Source: Ruegeria sp. HKCCA6707 (GTDB taxonomy: Bacteria > Pseudomonadota > Alphaproteobacteria > Rhodobacterales > Rhodobacteraceae). From it: a stretch of DNA of 64,000 nucleotides. Shown one piece after another: positions 1-9,210 of this stretch. The stretch covers positions 310,001 through 374,000 of the forward strand of contig NZ_WQEG01000002.1 in NCBI RefSeq assembly GCF_013033515.1, written 5' to 3'. The notes under the pieces were generated by a model, which made no database searches, had not been told where the DNA came from, and was given only the letters and a program-made list of their open reading frames with translations. The translations under genes were made by a program, and so were the position numbers. Each line of letters begins with the position of its first letter. Positions within the stretch are counted from its first letter, which is position 1.

Positions 1-681
1 CGTATGCCCCATCGCACCGGCCCAACTGCCGCGCATGTTGGCCGGTGTTGTGTCCCCGGACTGCAAGATCTGAAGGGCAGCCACCAACTGCGTTTCAAAG
101 AAAGACGCCCGCCGGGCTTCGAAAGCCAGCGTTGCCAGGGACTGGATCGTTTGGTTGTTGCCACGGAAACTGCCGAACGACGTCTCAAGGCCCCAGATCG
201 CCGTCACAACCTCTTTCTCAACGCCATATCGGCGTTCAATCTGGTTCAGAACGCGTCGGTGCTGCTCCAACGCCGCGCGGCCATTTGCGATCCGTTGGTC
301 TGACACCGCCGAGCCCAGATAGTCCCAGATCGGCTTCGAGAATTCGGCCTGATTGCGGTCGCGGTCTATGACGTCTTTGTCATAGGTGATACCCGCCAGT
401 GCTGCATCCAGAGTGGCCTGTGATATCCCCTGCGCGCTTGCGCGACCGTGAAAGGCGCTGACCCAGGCCTGAAACCTGGCATTGCTTTCAACTGACACCT
501 GCCGAACCTCAGCCGAAGGCCGCAATACGGGCCGGATCGACGCGGTCAGATCGGCCGAGGCCAATCGGGCGGTCTCGTCGGTGATCCGCACCTGAGGCCG
601 AAGGGATGAATTGGGAAGATCCGCCTGCACTATGGATGCCCATAATGCAGCAGTCATAACGCCGCTTATGCATTTTCGCAT
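1..681 (-). CDS. Lytic murein transglycosylase, MltB/SLT_2 family (C-terminus beyond window)
   Basis: The open frame runs from an ATG at 681 off the left edge, giving 227 codons. I translated it by hand. Residues 1-20 form a signal peptide (MRKCISGVMT followed by a hydrophobic run). From about residue 70 the sequence matches the MltB/SLT_2 fold: a helical region, then AIWGLETSFG with the expected catalytic glutamate at E166, and a GAMG motif at the cut end. The family cleaves the MurNAc-GlcNAc bond of peptidoglycan in the periplasm with formation of a 1,6-anhydro product. An AGGA-type ribosome site lies about 9 bases before the ATG. Family is clear; the particular paralogue is not. Confidence 0.85.
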   Translation of the reverse strand, partial: MRKCISGVMTAALWASIVQADLPNSSLRPQVRITDETARLASADLTASIRPVLRPSAEVRQVSVESNARFQAWVSAFHGRASAQGISQATLDAALAGITYDKDVIDRDRNQAEFSKPIWDYLGSAVSDQRIANGRAALEQHRRVLNQIERRYGVEKEVVTAIWGLETSFGSFRGNNQTIQSLATLAFEARRASFFETQLVAALQILQSGDTTPANMRGSWAGAMGHT

Positions 682-743
682 TCCGATTTTCCTGATTACT
701 GCTCATCTCAAAGATAGCGCAAAAGCTGAATCGGACAAAGTGT

Positions 744-1457
744 TCAGACATCCGCCTCGCAGGATCTTGCTTCGCGCTCGGCCCGCAAGCGCGCCAGAGC
801 CTCGCGCAGCAGCGGTATCCGGTTGGGCCGAAAGCTTTCATCCAGAACGGACATTGCCTGCATCCGGTCCAAGCGGAAGACACGAAAATCCTGCCGCAGG
901 TGACACCAGGATAACAACACGCTGGCGCGATCCATGTATACGATACTCAGAGGATTGACCTTGCGTTCTGTCTCGTCGCCTTTGGCGTCAGCATATGAAA
1001 ATGCTATGACTCGCTCATCCCAGGTGGCTTGACGTAAGGCGCTGACATCAACTGTCGGTTTCGCGGGGCGGGAAAATCGCGTCGCCGCCAGCACTGCATG
1101 GCTTAAGCGGTGCGACTGTCTTGGTGGCAATCGCCCCTGCAACTTGCGCAAAGCGGCACCAGCTGCGTCGGCCAGGCCCGGATCGCCAATCGCCTGAACT
1201 TCACGCAAACCCAGCACCAACGCTTCAAGCTCATCATCTGTGAACCCCAAAGGCGGCAAGGTCGCGTCTTCGATAAGGGTGAAACCAAATCCGGCTTCTC
1301 CATCGATCACCGCACCCAGCCCGCGCAGCGCGTCGATATCTCGGTGGATGGTCCGGGCCGAGACCCCCAGATCCTGCGAGAGTTGAACCGAAGTTTTCGG
1401 CGAGGGCCCAGATCGAAGGGCTTGCATCAATTGGAAGAGACGGGCGGTACGGGACAT
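744..1457 (-). CDS. YafY-type transcriptional regulator (HTH + WYL domain)
   Basis: The 237-residue protein begins MSRTARLFQLMQALR, the standard start of this family. An upstream in-frame start at 1520 is possible but would add a non-conserved leader. Residues 1-60 form a winged HTH (TSVQLSQDLGVSARTIHRDI). The C-terminal half is a WYL domain, a ligand- or nucleic-acid-sensing fold. It diverges from the GST gene at 1527 with about 70 bases between starts, so it probably controls that gene. Ligand unknown. Confidence 0.85.
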   Translation of the reverse strand: MSRTARLFQLMQALRSGPSPKTSVQLSQDLGVSARTIHRDIDALRGLGAVIDGEAGFGFTLIEDATLPPLGFTDDELEALVLGLREVQAIGDPGLADAAGAALRKLQGRLPPRQSHRLSHAVLAATRFSRPAKPTVDVSALRQATWDERVIAFSYADAKGDETERKVNPLSIVYMDRASVLLSWCHLRQDFRVFRLDRMQAMSVLDESFRPNRIPLLREALARLRAEREARSCEADV

Positions 1458-1526
1458 ATCAGAGCGTAACTTAGCCTTAATGACACTTTCTGTCATCAGG
1501 CAAACATATTCATATCCCACCTCAAG

Positions 1527-2234
1527 ATGGAGCTGACGATCTTGACCCTACTTACTTTCCCGTCCGCCTTTGGCCAGTACAGTGCCAGCCCGTTCTGCGT
1601 AAAGACCGCGCTTATGCTGCAGTTTGCAGGCCAGCATTGGCGACGCTTTGACATGCTGGATCCCCGCCAGATGCCGCATCAGAAACTCCCGGTGCTGCGC
1701 ACGCCCGAACGACTGGTGCCCGACAGCGACTCGATCCGCGACTGGCTTGAGGCGCAAGGTGTGGATTTCGATGCGGGGCTCACCGACGTGCAGAAAGCCC
1801 AATCACGCGGGTTGATTCGGCTTGCAGAAGAGCATTTGTATTTCCACATCGTTCTGGATCGCTGGGGCAATGATGAGGTGTGGCCGATCCTGCGTGAGAC
1901 CTTTTTCACCGAAATCCCCGCTTTGATCCGCAAGCCCGTTTCGAATGCGATCCGCAGATCGGTTCTGAAAGGCACACGGGCGCAAGGGATCGGGCGGTTT
2001 TCCCAGGCCGAAAGGCAAGACCGCTTGGAACATGATCTCGAGGCGATTTCTGCCTATCTGTGGCAATCGCCTTACCTGATGGGCGCCACACCGACCGCCG
2101 CCGACATGAGCGTTGGCCCAATGCTGGCTGCAATGCGCGCCACACCCGCAGACACGCCGCTGACGCGACGGATCAAACAGGATAACCTGTTGAACAGTTA
2201 TGTGGACCTGATGGAGCAGGCGATACCGCTATGA
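1527..2234 (+). CDS. Glutathione S-transferase family protein
   Basis: A 235-residue protein with an N-terminal thioredoxin-like half (SPFCVKTALML, then a cis-Pro segment near HQKLPVL and the glutathione-contacting DSDSI) and an all-helical C-terminal half. The SPFCVK segment resembles the Ser/Cys active-site region of omega/beta-like GSTs. It is divergent from the WYL regulator and overlaps the DUF1801 gene by 4 bases (ATGA), so the last two are translationally coupled. Substrate cannot be read from sequence. Confidence 0.85.
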   Translation: MELTILTLLTFPSAFGQYSASPFCVKTALMLQFAGQHWRRFDMLDPRQMPHQKLPVLRTPERLVPDSDSIRDWLEAQGVDFDAGLTDVQKAQSRGLIRLAEEHLYFHIVLDRWGNDEVWPILRETFFTEIPALIRKPVSNAIRRSVLKGTRAQGIGRFSQAERQDRLEHDLEAISAYLWQSPYLMGATPTAADMSVGPMLAAMRATPADTPLTRRIKQDNLLNSYVDLMEQAIPL

Positions 2235-2617
2235 CGCCCTTTGACGACCCCAAAGTGGCAAATGCCTTTGAAGCGCTGCGCGAAGACACGCGCGCGGGTG
2301 CCATGGCCCTGCGCGCGCTTGTTTTCGAGACAGCCGCGTCCCTACCCACTGCGCAACCCCTGCAAGAGGCTCTGCGTTGGGGTCAGCCCGCCTATCTTGC
2401 GCCCAAAGGATCTACGATCCGGCTGGGCAGCCACAAATCCGCATCATTCGCCCTGTTCGTGCATTGCCAGAGCCGGTTGATGGGGGATTTCACCACAGCC
2501 TTTCCCGGCGATGACCGGATCGATGGCAGTCGCGCTGTGTTGTTCGACGATCCCGCACAGATCGACCCGACCCGTCACGGCTGGTTGATTGCACGTGCGC
2601 TCACCTATCATCTCTGA
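2231..2617 (+). CDS. DUF1801 domain-containing protein
   Basis: A 128-residue soluble protein. The segment EALRWGQPAYLA followed by a predicted beta-rich core is typical of DUF1801 (YdhG-like) proteins, whose biochemical role is not established. It starts inside the stop of the GST gene and its 3' end overlaps the convergent rnr gene by 10 bases. The two-gene GST-DUF1801 unit behind a WYL regulator suggests a small stress-response operon, but that is inference. Confidence 0.75.
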   Translation: MTPFDDPKVANAFEALREDTRAGAMALRALVFETAASLPTAQPLQEALRWGQPAYLAPKGSTIRLGSHKSASFALFVHCQSRLMGDFTTAFPGDDRIDGSRAVLFDDPAQIDPTRHGWLIARALTYHL

Positions 2618-4854
2618 CGGCGTTTGCGTTTGATCTTGTCTTTCTTGCGCTTGGTGCTGGCCACCTTGCGACGCGTAGACCGCCCGGCAGGGCCGCGACC
2701 GCGTGGCAGGGCCTTGTCATCGATGGACAACAGCTCCAGTTCCAGCCCGCCGGTCACGGGTGTGGCTTCGGTCAGGCGCACGGTCACACGCTGACCAATG
2801 GCGATGATCAGCCCGGTATCAGCACCCATCAAGGAGCCTGCCTCTCGGTCGAAATGAAAGAATTCCCGCCCCAGCGAGCGCACAGGTACCAGCCCGTCCG
2901 CGCCGGTTTCGTCCATCTTCACAAAGGCCCCGAACCGGGCAATACCACTGATCCGGCCTGAAAATTCATTGCCCACCCGTTCGCTGAGATAGGCCGCCAG
3001 ATAGCGATCCGTCGTATCACGCTCGGCCATCATCGAGCGGCGTTCCGTGTCCGAGATATGGGTTGCCGTTTCGTCCAGCCGTGTGATTTCATCCTCGGTC
3101 AGCCCATCCTTGCCCCAGCCATGGGCCGAGATCAGCGAGCGGTGCACGATCAGGTCAGCATACCGTCGGATCGGCGAGGTAAAATGCGCATAGTTGCGCA
3201 GCGCCAAGCCGAAATGGCCGAAATTCTCGGGGTTGTAATAGGCCTGCGCCATGGACCGCAGCGTGGTCAGGTTGATCAGCTCGGCATCTTCGGTTCCGGC
3301 TGCGGCGTTCAGCAGCGCGTTCAGGTGGCGGGTTTGCAGCACCTGCCCTTTGGCCAGATTCAAGCCTGCCGCTTGCGCCGTTTCCCGTAAACTTTCCAGC
3401 TTTTCAGGCGCGGGTTCTTCATGCACGCGGAACAGCAATGGGCGGCGCTTGGCGATCAGAGTCTCGGCTGCGGCGACATTGGCGAGGATCATGAACTCTT
3501 CGATCAGCTTATGCGCATCCAGCCGGTCGCGGAATGCCACGCTGGTCACTTCGCCCGTTTCGCTCAACACGATCTTGCGTTCCGGCAGGTCCAGTTCCAA
3601 GGGCTGCCGCTCTGCCCGCGCCTTTTTCAACGCCGCATAAGCGGCATAAAGCGGCTTCAACACCGTTTCCAGCAACGGCCCGGTGCGGTCATTGGGGGAG
3701 CCGTCGATTGCCTCTTGCACCTCGGCATAATGCAACGACGCAACCGAGCGCATCAGACCGCGCACGAACCGGTGACCGATCTTGTTGCCATCCGCGTCGA
3801 TCTGCATCCGCACCGCGATACAGGCGCGCGGGACACCTTCGTGCAGGGAACACAGATCGCCAGACAGCCGGTCCGGCAGCATCGGCACTACCCGGTCGGG
3901 GAAATAGCTGGAATTGCCACGCTTGCGCGCCTCACGATCCAGCGCGGTGCCTGGGGTGACATAGGCGGCAACGTCAGCAATAGCGACCCAGATCACATGC
4001 CCGCCGGGGTTGTTCGGGTCGTCATCGGCATGAGCATAACAAGCGTCATCGTGATCGCGCGCATCTGACGGGTCGATGGTCAGCAGTGGCATATCGCGCA
4101 GATCTTCCCGGCCCTTCAGCCCAGCAGGCTTGGCGGCGTCTGCCTCGGCAATCACCTTGTCGGGGAAATCATCGGGGATACCGTGCTGATGGATCGCAAT
4201 AAGCGACACAGCCTTGGGGGCTGCCGGATCTCCTAACCGTTCGACAATGCGGGCGCGTGGCAGGCCCATACGGTTTTTGGGCCCGGCCTGTTCAACCTCG
4301 ACCAATTCGCCGTCCTTCGCACCCAGCACAGCGCCCTCAGGCACCAGCCACTCGGTCGATCCGGCCTTGTCGATGGGTACAATCCGCCCGCCCTCGGCCC
4401 CTTTGCGAAAGATGCCGACGATCTTGCGCGGGTTGGTTCCGATACGGCGGATCAGGCGCGCCTCATAGTTGTGGTCTTCCTCATGCACCACGGTCAGCCG
4501 CGCCAGAATCCGGTCGCCTTCGCCCAGCGCAGGATCACTGGCGCGTGCAATGATCAGAACAACAGGCTCAACCCCTTCGCCATGCCATTCCAGCGGGCGT
4601 GCAAACAGGTCACCATCCGCGTTCGGAGCCTTGACCTGCAACACGCTGACCGGTGGCAGGCGATCGGGGTCGCGATAGCTGCGTTTGCGCTTTTCCAGAT
4701 GGCCTTCGGCCTCCAGCTCTTTCAGGATACGCTTAAGATCAATCCGATCCGCGCCCTTGATGCCAAAGGCCTTGGCGATATCGCGTTTCGAGGTCTGGGT
4801 AGGGTTCGCCGAGATCCAGTCGAGGACCTCCTGCTTCGTGGGAATACGACTCAT
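2608..4854 (-). CDS. rnr: Ribonuclease R
   Basis: A 748-residue exoribonuclease of the RNB (RNase II/R) family degrading structured RNA 3' to 5'. It has an N-terminal winged-helix region (first 60 residues), cold-shock-like domains, the RNB core with the metal-binding motif DPSDARDHDDACY, and an S1 domain near the C-terminus (ISGIARFGAFVKM). The last 25 residues are a Lys/Arg-rich tail (KRKKDKIKRKRRQR), typical of RNase R rather than RNase II and thought to help unwinding and ribosome contact. The 3' end overlaps the convergent DUF1801 gene. Confidence 0.96.
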   Translation of the reverse strand: MSRIPTKQEVLDWISANPTQTSKRDIAKAFGIKGADRIDLKRILKELEAEGHLEKRKRSYRDPDRLPPVSVLQVKAPNADGDLFARPLEWHGEGVEPVVLIIARASDPALGEGDRILARLTVVHEEDHNYEARLIRRIGTNPRKIVGIFRKGAEGGRIVPIDKAGSTEWLVPEGAVLGAKDGELVEVEQAGPKNRMGLPRARIVERLGDPAAPKAVSLIAIHQHGIPDDFPDKVIAEADAAKPAGLKGREDLRDMPLLTIDPSDARDHDDACYAHADDDPNNPGGHVIWVAIADVAAYVTPGTALDREARKRGNSSYFPDRVVPMLPDRLSGDLCSLHEGVPRACIAVRMQIDADGNKIGHRFVRGLMRSVASLHYAEVQEAIDGSPNDRTGPLLETVLKPLYAAYAALKKARAERQPLELDLPERKIVLSETGEVTSVAFRDRLDAHKLIEEFMILANVAAAETLIAKRRPLLFRVHEEPAPEKLESLRETAQAAGLNLAKGQVLQTRHLNALLNAAAGTEDAELINLTTLRSMAQAYYNPENFGHFGLALRNYAHFTSPIRRYADLIVHRSLISAHGWGKDGLTEDEITRLDETATHISDTERRSMMAERDTTDRYLAAYLSERVGNEFSGRISGIARFGAFVKMDETGADGLVPVRSLGREFFHFDREAGSLMGADTGLIIAIGQRVTVRLTEATPVTGGLELELLSIDDKALPRGRGPAGRSTRRKVASTKRKKDKIKRKRRQR

Positions 4855-4901
4855 GTCTCCGGCGTATCATGCGTTTGCGACCGCGTCATGACCAAAAACT
4901 G

Positions 4902-5477
4902 TCAGGCTTTCAGATCAGCCACTGTGTCGACATCCCGCAAGTGATCCAGCAAGGCCACACGGCAGCCGGGGACCGAGGCCAATGTGTCTGCCAGAGCATA
5001 TTCGGTTGACCACCGGACATTATCAAACAAACCGCGCGGCAAAGCGGCATAGCGTTGCGCGCCGACCAACCAATAGCCGCCGTCCGGGGCTGGGCCAAAC
5101 ACCATCAGGGCCTGCCCCAATGCCTTGAACGCCCGCGCAATATGGCTTGGGGTAATGCCCGGAATATCCGCACCAATCAGGCAAACCGGCCCTTTTGGCA
5201 TCGTACGCAACATACGCCCCATCCTCTGACCCAGATCGCCCGGCCCTTGCGCGGCGCGCGGCAAATCAGCGGGCCAGACGCGACTGATCAACCCCTCTCG
5301 ATCCGGGGACACGGCCAAGACGATCTGCCAACGAGGGTCACGCAACCGGCGGATCAGCGTCCGTGTCTGGTGCCGAAACCACCACGACGCCCCAACCATG
5401 CCGATATCGCGCCCCAACCGCGTTTTAACCCGCCCCGGGCGCGGTTCCTTGACCATGATGACAAGAGTGCGCTGCAT
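4902..5477 (-). CDS. TIGR04282-family glycosyltransferase-like protein (DUF2064)
   Basis: A 191-residue protein opening MQRTLVIMVKEPRPGRVKTRL, the nucleotide-sugar-binding start of the TIGR04282/DUF2064 group, followed by LIGADIPGI and DGGYWLVG. Members are annotated as arsenosugar-biosynthesis-like glycosyltransferases, but nothing here shows an arsenic context. It begins 3 bases downstream of the dapE stop codon, so the two are likely co-transcribed. Function beyond family is uncertain. Confidence 0.8.
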   Translation of the reverse strand: MQRTLVIMVKEPRPGRVKTRLGRDIGMVGASWWFRHQTRTLIRRLRDPRWQIVLAVSPDREGLISRVWPADLPRAAQGPGDLGQRMGRMLRTMPKGPVCLIGADIPGITPSHIARAFKALGQALMVFGPAPDGGYWLVGAQRYAALPRGLFDNVRWSTEYALADTLASVPGCRVALLDHLRDVDTVADLKA

Positions 5478-5480
5478 GGA

Positions 5481-6623
5481 TTAGGCGAAATAATCCGCCA
5501 GAATACGCATGTAGATCGCTTTGAGTTGTTCGATCTGAGCAACCTCAACGCATTCATCCACTTGGTGCATGGTGCGCCCGACCAGGCCGAACTCGACCAC
5601 AGGACAGTGCGACTTGATGAACCGCGCGTCCGAGGTGCCACCGGTGGTCGAAAGCTCGGGCGACACACCGGTTTCGGCCTCGACCGCTTTTGCCACCAAA
5701 TCCGACAGCGCACCGGGCGGGGTCAAGAAGCTCTCACCCGAGATTTTGATCCTGACATCCGCCTCAACGTCGAACTCTTCTGCCACCCGCGCGGCCTCGG
5801 ACCGCAACCACTCGCTGAGGCTGGCACCGGTATGAGTGTCGTTGAACCGAATATTGACCGTCGCGCTGCACTGCGCCGGGATCACATTGGTCGCCGGATT
5901 GCCTGCGTCGATAGTAACAACCGCAAGGGTCGAAGCATCAAAATGATCGGTGCCCTGATCCAACTCGTGACTGGCCAGCCGATCCATCAGACGCGCCATT
6001 GCGGGCAGGGGGTTCTTAGCGCGATGCGGATAGGCCGAATGCCCCTGCAAACCCGTGATCGTGAACCAGGCGGTCATCGATCCCCGGCGACCGATCTTGA
6101 TCATCTCACCCATATGGTTGGGGCAGGTCGGCTCGCCCACCAAACAAACACTCATGCGTTCGTTGGCTTGGTCCATATAATCAAGCAGTGCGGTGGTGCC
6201 ATCCAGCGCGTCAGCCTCTTCATCGCCAGTTATGGCCAGAATGACAGCCCCGTCTGGCGGCGTATCCCGCACAAAATCTATCGCCGCCGCAGCAAAGGCA
6301 GCCACACCGGATTTCATGTCGGTCGCACCGCGGCCATAGAGAATACCATCATGTATCTCGGCCCCAAACGGAGGCTTTGTCCACGCGGCCGCGTCTCCCA
6401 CGGGCACCACATCCGTGTGACCGTTAAAGCCGAAGGTCTGCCCATGACCCTGTTCACCCCAGCGCGCAAACAGGTTTGCGATGCCGCCTCGATCGACGCG
6501 GGTGCATTCAAAACCCGCATCCGTCAGTTGCTCTTCCAGCAGGACCAGCGCACCGCCTTCCTCAGGTGTGACGGAAGGGCAACGGACCAGCTCTGCGGTC
6601 AACCGGACGGGATCAGTCATCAA
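5481..6623 (-). CDS. dapE: Succinyl-diaminopimelate desuccinylase
   Basis: A 380-residue M20 metallopeptidase-fold enzyme that removes succinate from N-succinyl-LL-2,6-diaminopimelate in the succinylase branch of lysine and peptidoglycan precursor synthesis. Visible motifs are [11 protein letters not shown] (first metal ligand), [10 protein letters not shown] (bridging Asp), [11 protein letters not shown] (catalytic Glu pair) and a distal His in [12 protein letters not shown]. Length is normal for DapE. The pathway partner dapD lies at 9211-10038 on the same strand, separated by unrelated genes. Confidence 0.95.
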   Translation of the reverse strand: MMTDPVRLTAELVRCPSVTPEEGGALVLLEEQLTDAGFECTRVDRGGIANLFARWGEQGHGQTFGFNGHTDVVPVGDAAAWTKPPFGAEIHDGILYGRGATDMKSGVAAFAAAAIDFVRDTPPDGAVILAITGDEEADALDGTTALLDYMDQANERMSVCLVGEPTCPNHMGEMIKIGRRGSMTAWFTITGLQGHSAYPHRAKNPLPAMARLMDRLASHELDQGTDHFDASTLAVVTIDAGNPATNVIPAQCSATVNIRFNDTHTGASLSEWLRSEAARVAEEFDVEADVRIKISGESFLTPPGALSDLVAKAVEAETGVSPELSTTGGTSDARFIKSHCPVVEFGLVGRTMHQVDECVEVAQIEQLKAIYMRILADYFA

Positions 6624-6828
6624 ACGCCTCGTATTCGTGAATCAGCTTCGAGTTCACGCACAGATTCAATGAATTGTACGGAATGCCAAGCCCAACAGGG
6701 GAATTTACGTGTAAGACGCATATTCGCGCATTAGTGGATACATTAGAAAACGCATTAACTTACGCGGCGATGTCCTTGCCGTACCCCGCCAAATTGCGCT
6801 ACAGCGCCGCCAAACAGATAAGCCTACG

Positions 6829-7887
6829 ATGAAACGACTCTTTTTCGCTTTGGTCAGCCTGACGTTCATGCTTCTCGCCGAGCAAAGCCAGGCCCAGACT
6901 CTTACGGTCACCACAGTGACCCGACCTCCGTTTTCCTATGTGGAAGACGGGGCCCAAGTTGGTTTTTCGATGGACCTGCTGGCTGCTTTGGCCGAGTCGT
7001 TAAGCTGGGACTACGAGATCAACCGAGTCGAAGGGTTCGGTGATATGTTGGAAACCGTTCAGAACGGAACTGCCGATCTGGCGATTGCAAATATTTCGAT
7101 TACAGCCACGCGCGAAACACAGATGGATTTCAGCCAGCCGATCTTTGAATCCGGGCTGCAAATCATGATCCCGTCCGAAGCCGCTCGCAGCCCGTCACTG
7201 CTGCAGGCTTTGTTATCGGTCGAACTCTTTATCGCGATTGGCTTGGCCTTTGCCATTCTGTTGGGTGGCGGGATGCTCATGTGGGGCTTTGAACGGCGTG
7301 CTCAGCCCTATTTTGATCGCAAGCTGAACGAAGCCTGGTTTCCTTCGTTCTGGTGGGCGCTCAACCTGGTTGTAAATGGCGGATTTGAAGAGCGCATGCC
7401 GCGCACGGCGTTTGGGCGGATGCTGGGTGTCGTGCTTGTGGTATCGTCCTTGTTCATCGTGTCCGTGTTTACCGCGCGCATCACCTCGGTCATGACGGTC
7501 GAGGCTATCAGCGGAAGTGTGAACTCGGTCAACGACCTCTATGGCAAGCAAGTAGGTACCATCAATGGGTCGACCGCCGCGAGCTTTCTGAACCGCCGCG
7601 AGATCGAGTTCACCGGTTACGAAGGTTTGACCGAACTGATCGCAGCTTTCGAGGCCAAGGACCTGGATGCGGTGATTTTTGATGCGCCAATCCTGTCCTA
7701 TTATGCCACCCATGAAGGTCGACGCATTGCCACCACCACAGGCGGCGTGTTCCTGCGCGAAAACTATGGGATCGCCTTCCCAACCGGCTCGCCCTTGGTC
7801 GAAGAGGTCAACCAGGCACTATTGGCCCTGCGAGAAGACGGCACCTACGACGACATCTATAGAAAATGGTTCGGTAGCCGGAACTAG
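6829..7887 (+). CDS. Glutamate-receptor-like channel: periplasmic amino-acid-binding domain split by a two-helix pore module
   Basis: A 352-residue protein. Residues 1-22 are a Sec signal ending AQA. Residues 25-125 form lobe 1 of a family 3 solute-binding domain (RPPFSYV, and [13 protein letters not shown] with the alpha-carboxylate-binding Arg). Then comes a membrane helix (131-153), a re-entrant segment [13 protein letters not shown] (174-186), a second helix (196-216), and lobe 2 (230-345, with [10 protein letters not shown]). This S1-TM-P-TM-S2 order is that of GluR0-type prokaryotic ionotropic glutamate receptors. The pore segment has no TVGYG potassium filter, so ion selectivity is open; a non-channel sensor is possible. 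The stop overlaps the convergent gene by 4 bases. Confidence 0.75.
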   Translation: MKRLFFALVSLTFMLLAEQSQAQTLTVTTVTRPPFSYVEDGAQVGFSMDLLAALAESLSWDYEINRVEGFGDMLETVQNGTADLAIANISITATRETQMDFSQPIFESGLQIMIPSEAARSPSLLQALLSVELFIAIGLAFAILLGGGMLMWGFERRAQPYFDRKLNEAWFPSFWWALNLVVNGGFEERMPRTAFGRMLGVVLVVSSLFIVSVFTARITSVMTVEAISGSVNSVNDLYGKQVGTINGSTAASFLNRREIEFTGYEGLTELIAAFEAKDLDAVIFDAPILSYYATHEGRRIATTTGGVFLRENYGIAFPTGSPLVEEVNQALLALREDGTYDDIYRKWFGSRN

Positions 7888-8228
7888 GCTTGCGGCTGGT
7901 CGTCGAAGAACGGTGTCATCTGCGCGACAATAACGGCATTCTCGTCCAGCGCGCGCTGCATCAAAGCGCGCTCATCAGGTTCGATATCGTGCCCCTGAGC
8001 TTCACGTTCTGCCAAAGTGCCATAGCCCGTGACGTCCAGTGGCGCTGTATCGGCTTGCTTTAGGATCGCCACGGTTTCACGTACCGCTTCGGCCTCGTCC
8101 ACACCGCTGGCGTAACAGATCAACGCGGCACCCGTCGCGTGATCGGGCAAACCGTCACCGTCCTTGCGACCGATCTGAACCAACAAAGTGTACACCTGCT
8201 GGCGCGAAGGCTTCTTTTTCTTTTCCAT
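7884..8228 (-). CDS. Small conserved hypothetical protein
   Basis: A 114-residue soluble protein if started at [13 protein letters not shown] (8228); an upstream start at 8264 adds 12 residues without an obvious family match. The N-terminus is Lys-rich. The central region ([29 protein letters not shown]) looks helical, and the C-terminus is acidic. I do not recognise a named domain. It is convergent with the receptor-like channel gene, overlapping its stop by 4 bases, and its upstream side faces the long spacer at 8229-8575. Confidence 0.6.
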   Translation of the reverse strand: MEKKKKPSRQQVYTLLVQIGRKDGDGLPDHATGAALICYASGVDEAEAVRETVAILKQADTAPLDVTGYGTLAEREAQGHDIEPDERALMQRALDENAVIVAQMTPFFDDQPQA

Positions 8229-8575
8229 ATCGCTTGCCTTACGTTCGCTGATCTGGGCGGTCAACTTTTCTTTGGGTGTCAGGATCTTTGCGCGTTCCCA
8301 AATTGTATATTGTCGGAGTGGTTAAGAGAGATCAGCCACCTCTTAGAATCGACTCGACTCGGGAAACAATTTGGCTCTCTCCAAGAAATTGTCTATTTTG
8401 AGGCAGAGAATCCGCGGGGTTGAAAACGGCGGTTTTTCGCCGATCAGGCCAACCTTGTTGTGCAACAAATAGCTCATATCACAGCGAATGCGCGGTGCAG
8501 TTACTTCATCTGACCGACTGAAAATTACGCTCAATCTTACTATTAAATAAAACTTTTTTCTGAAGGGACCTTAAG
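8229..8575. other. 347-base non-coding spacer with several inverted repeats
   Basis: No plausible gene on either strand. Contents: a 9-bp complementary pair at 8298-8306 and 8366-8374 enclosing a 6-bp hairpin (8323-8328 with 8340-8345); a GC-rich hairpin CGGCG-GTTTTT-CGCCG at 8427-8442; and an inverted repeat TTGTTG-TG-CAACAA at 8455-8468. It must hold the promoters for the outward-facing genes at 8228 and 8576. A ribosome site (AAGGGA) lies just before the ATG at 8576. Confidence 0.6.
8298..8374. ncRNA. Candidate structured RNA or leader element
   Basis: The outer arms CCAAATTGT and ACAATTTGG are exact reverse complements spaced to give a 77-base element. The inner arms TAAGAG and CTCTTA form a second perfect 6-bp hairpin. 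The size and GTGGTTAAGAG segment are mildly tRNA-like, but there is no T-loop, CCA end or usable anticodon arm, so it is not called a tRNA. It could be a DNA regulatory element, a small RNA or chance. Confidence 0.25.
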
Positions 8576-9103
8576 ATGACTACTCTCTCTAAATTGCTGA
8601 CAACCACCGCAAGCCTGATCGCTCTTTCATTGACGCCAGCCGTTGGTGCTTTGTCACTTTTCTCGGCAACAGCTGCCTATGCTGAAGGTGACAGCGAAGA
8701 GCGTGAGCAGAGCGAGCGCAGGGAAGAAGCACGCGAAGAAGCTCGGGAAGAAGAGCGTGAGGAAGAGCGCGAAGAAGAGGTAGAAAAAGAGTACGCAGAA
8801 GAGCGTGAAGAAGAACGCGAAGAAGAAGTCGAAAAAGAATACGAAGAAGAACGCGAAGAAGCTCCGAAAGAAGAGCGTGAAGAAGCTCCGAAGGAAGAAC
8901 GTGAGGAAGCTCCAAAGGAAGAGCGTGAGGAAGAACGCTCAGAAGAGCGTGAAGAGGAACGCGCAGAAGAGGTAAGAGAAGAAGCGCCTGAGTCTGAGGA
9001 AGAGTCAGAAAGCGAAGAAGAAGAAAGCGAAGAGTCCGAGGAAGAAAAAGAAGAATACGAGGAAGAAAAAGAAGAAGTAGAACGCCCGGGCGAGGACCGC
9101 TAA
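8576..9103 (+). CDS. Exported Glu/Arg-rich low-complexity protein (possible single alpha-helix)
   Basis: A 175-residue protein. Residues 1-37 are a signal peptide with the cleavage-like motif TAAYAEG. The remaining 138 residues are almost entirely Glu with regularly spaced Arg and Lys and few hydrophobic residues, including three tandem copies of EEREEAPK. Alternating acidic and basic residues are the signature of ER/K-type single alpha-helices, giving a rigid, strongly acidic rod outside the cytoplasm. The coding strand is a long purine tract. It is a single gene with its own ribosome site and a strong terminator behind it. No enzymatic domain is present; a metal- or cation-binding or spacer role is speculation. 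Confidence 0.75.
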   Translation: MTTLSKLLTTTASLIALSLTPAVGALSLFSATAAYAEGDSEEREQSERREEAREEAREEEREEEREEEVEKEYAEEREEEREEEVEKEYEEEREEAPKEEREEAPKEEREEAPKEEREEERSEEREEERAEEVREEAPESEEESESEEEESEESEEEKEEYEEEKEEVERPGEDR

Positions 9104-9160
9104 TTCAAACGCTTTTCTGAGAAAACAGTGAGGTACTTACTGTTTTTGTAAATGCAAGAA

Positions 9161-9194
9161 AGAAAGGCCGGTGCAAGAACGCACCGGCCTTTCT
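9161..9194. terminator. Bidirectional intrinsic terminator between the Glu-rich gene and dapD
   Basis: A perfect 14-bp stem (AGAAAGGCCGGTGC with its complement) closes a 6-base loop at 9175-9180. A-rich sequence on the left and T-rich sequence on the right serve both converging genes. Confidence 0.85.
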
Positions 9195-9210
9195 GAGTCA
9201 GATAGCTGGC

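Noticed and set aside
5055..6734. 559-codon plus-strand frame opposite dapE and the TIGR04282 gene
   Set aside because: A high-GC shadow of two well-supported minus-strand genes; the translation is Arg/His-rich with no domain.
8298..8374. tRNA call for the 77-base structured element
   Set aside because: No T-loop GTTCGAATC consensus, no CCA end and no consistent anticodon arm.
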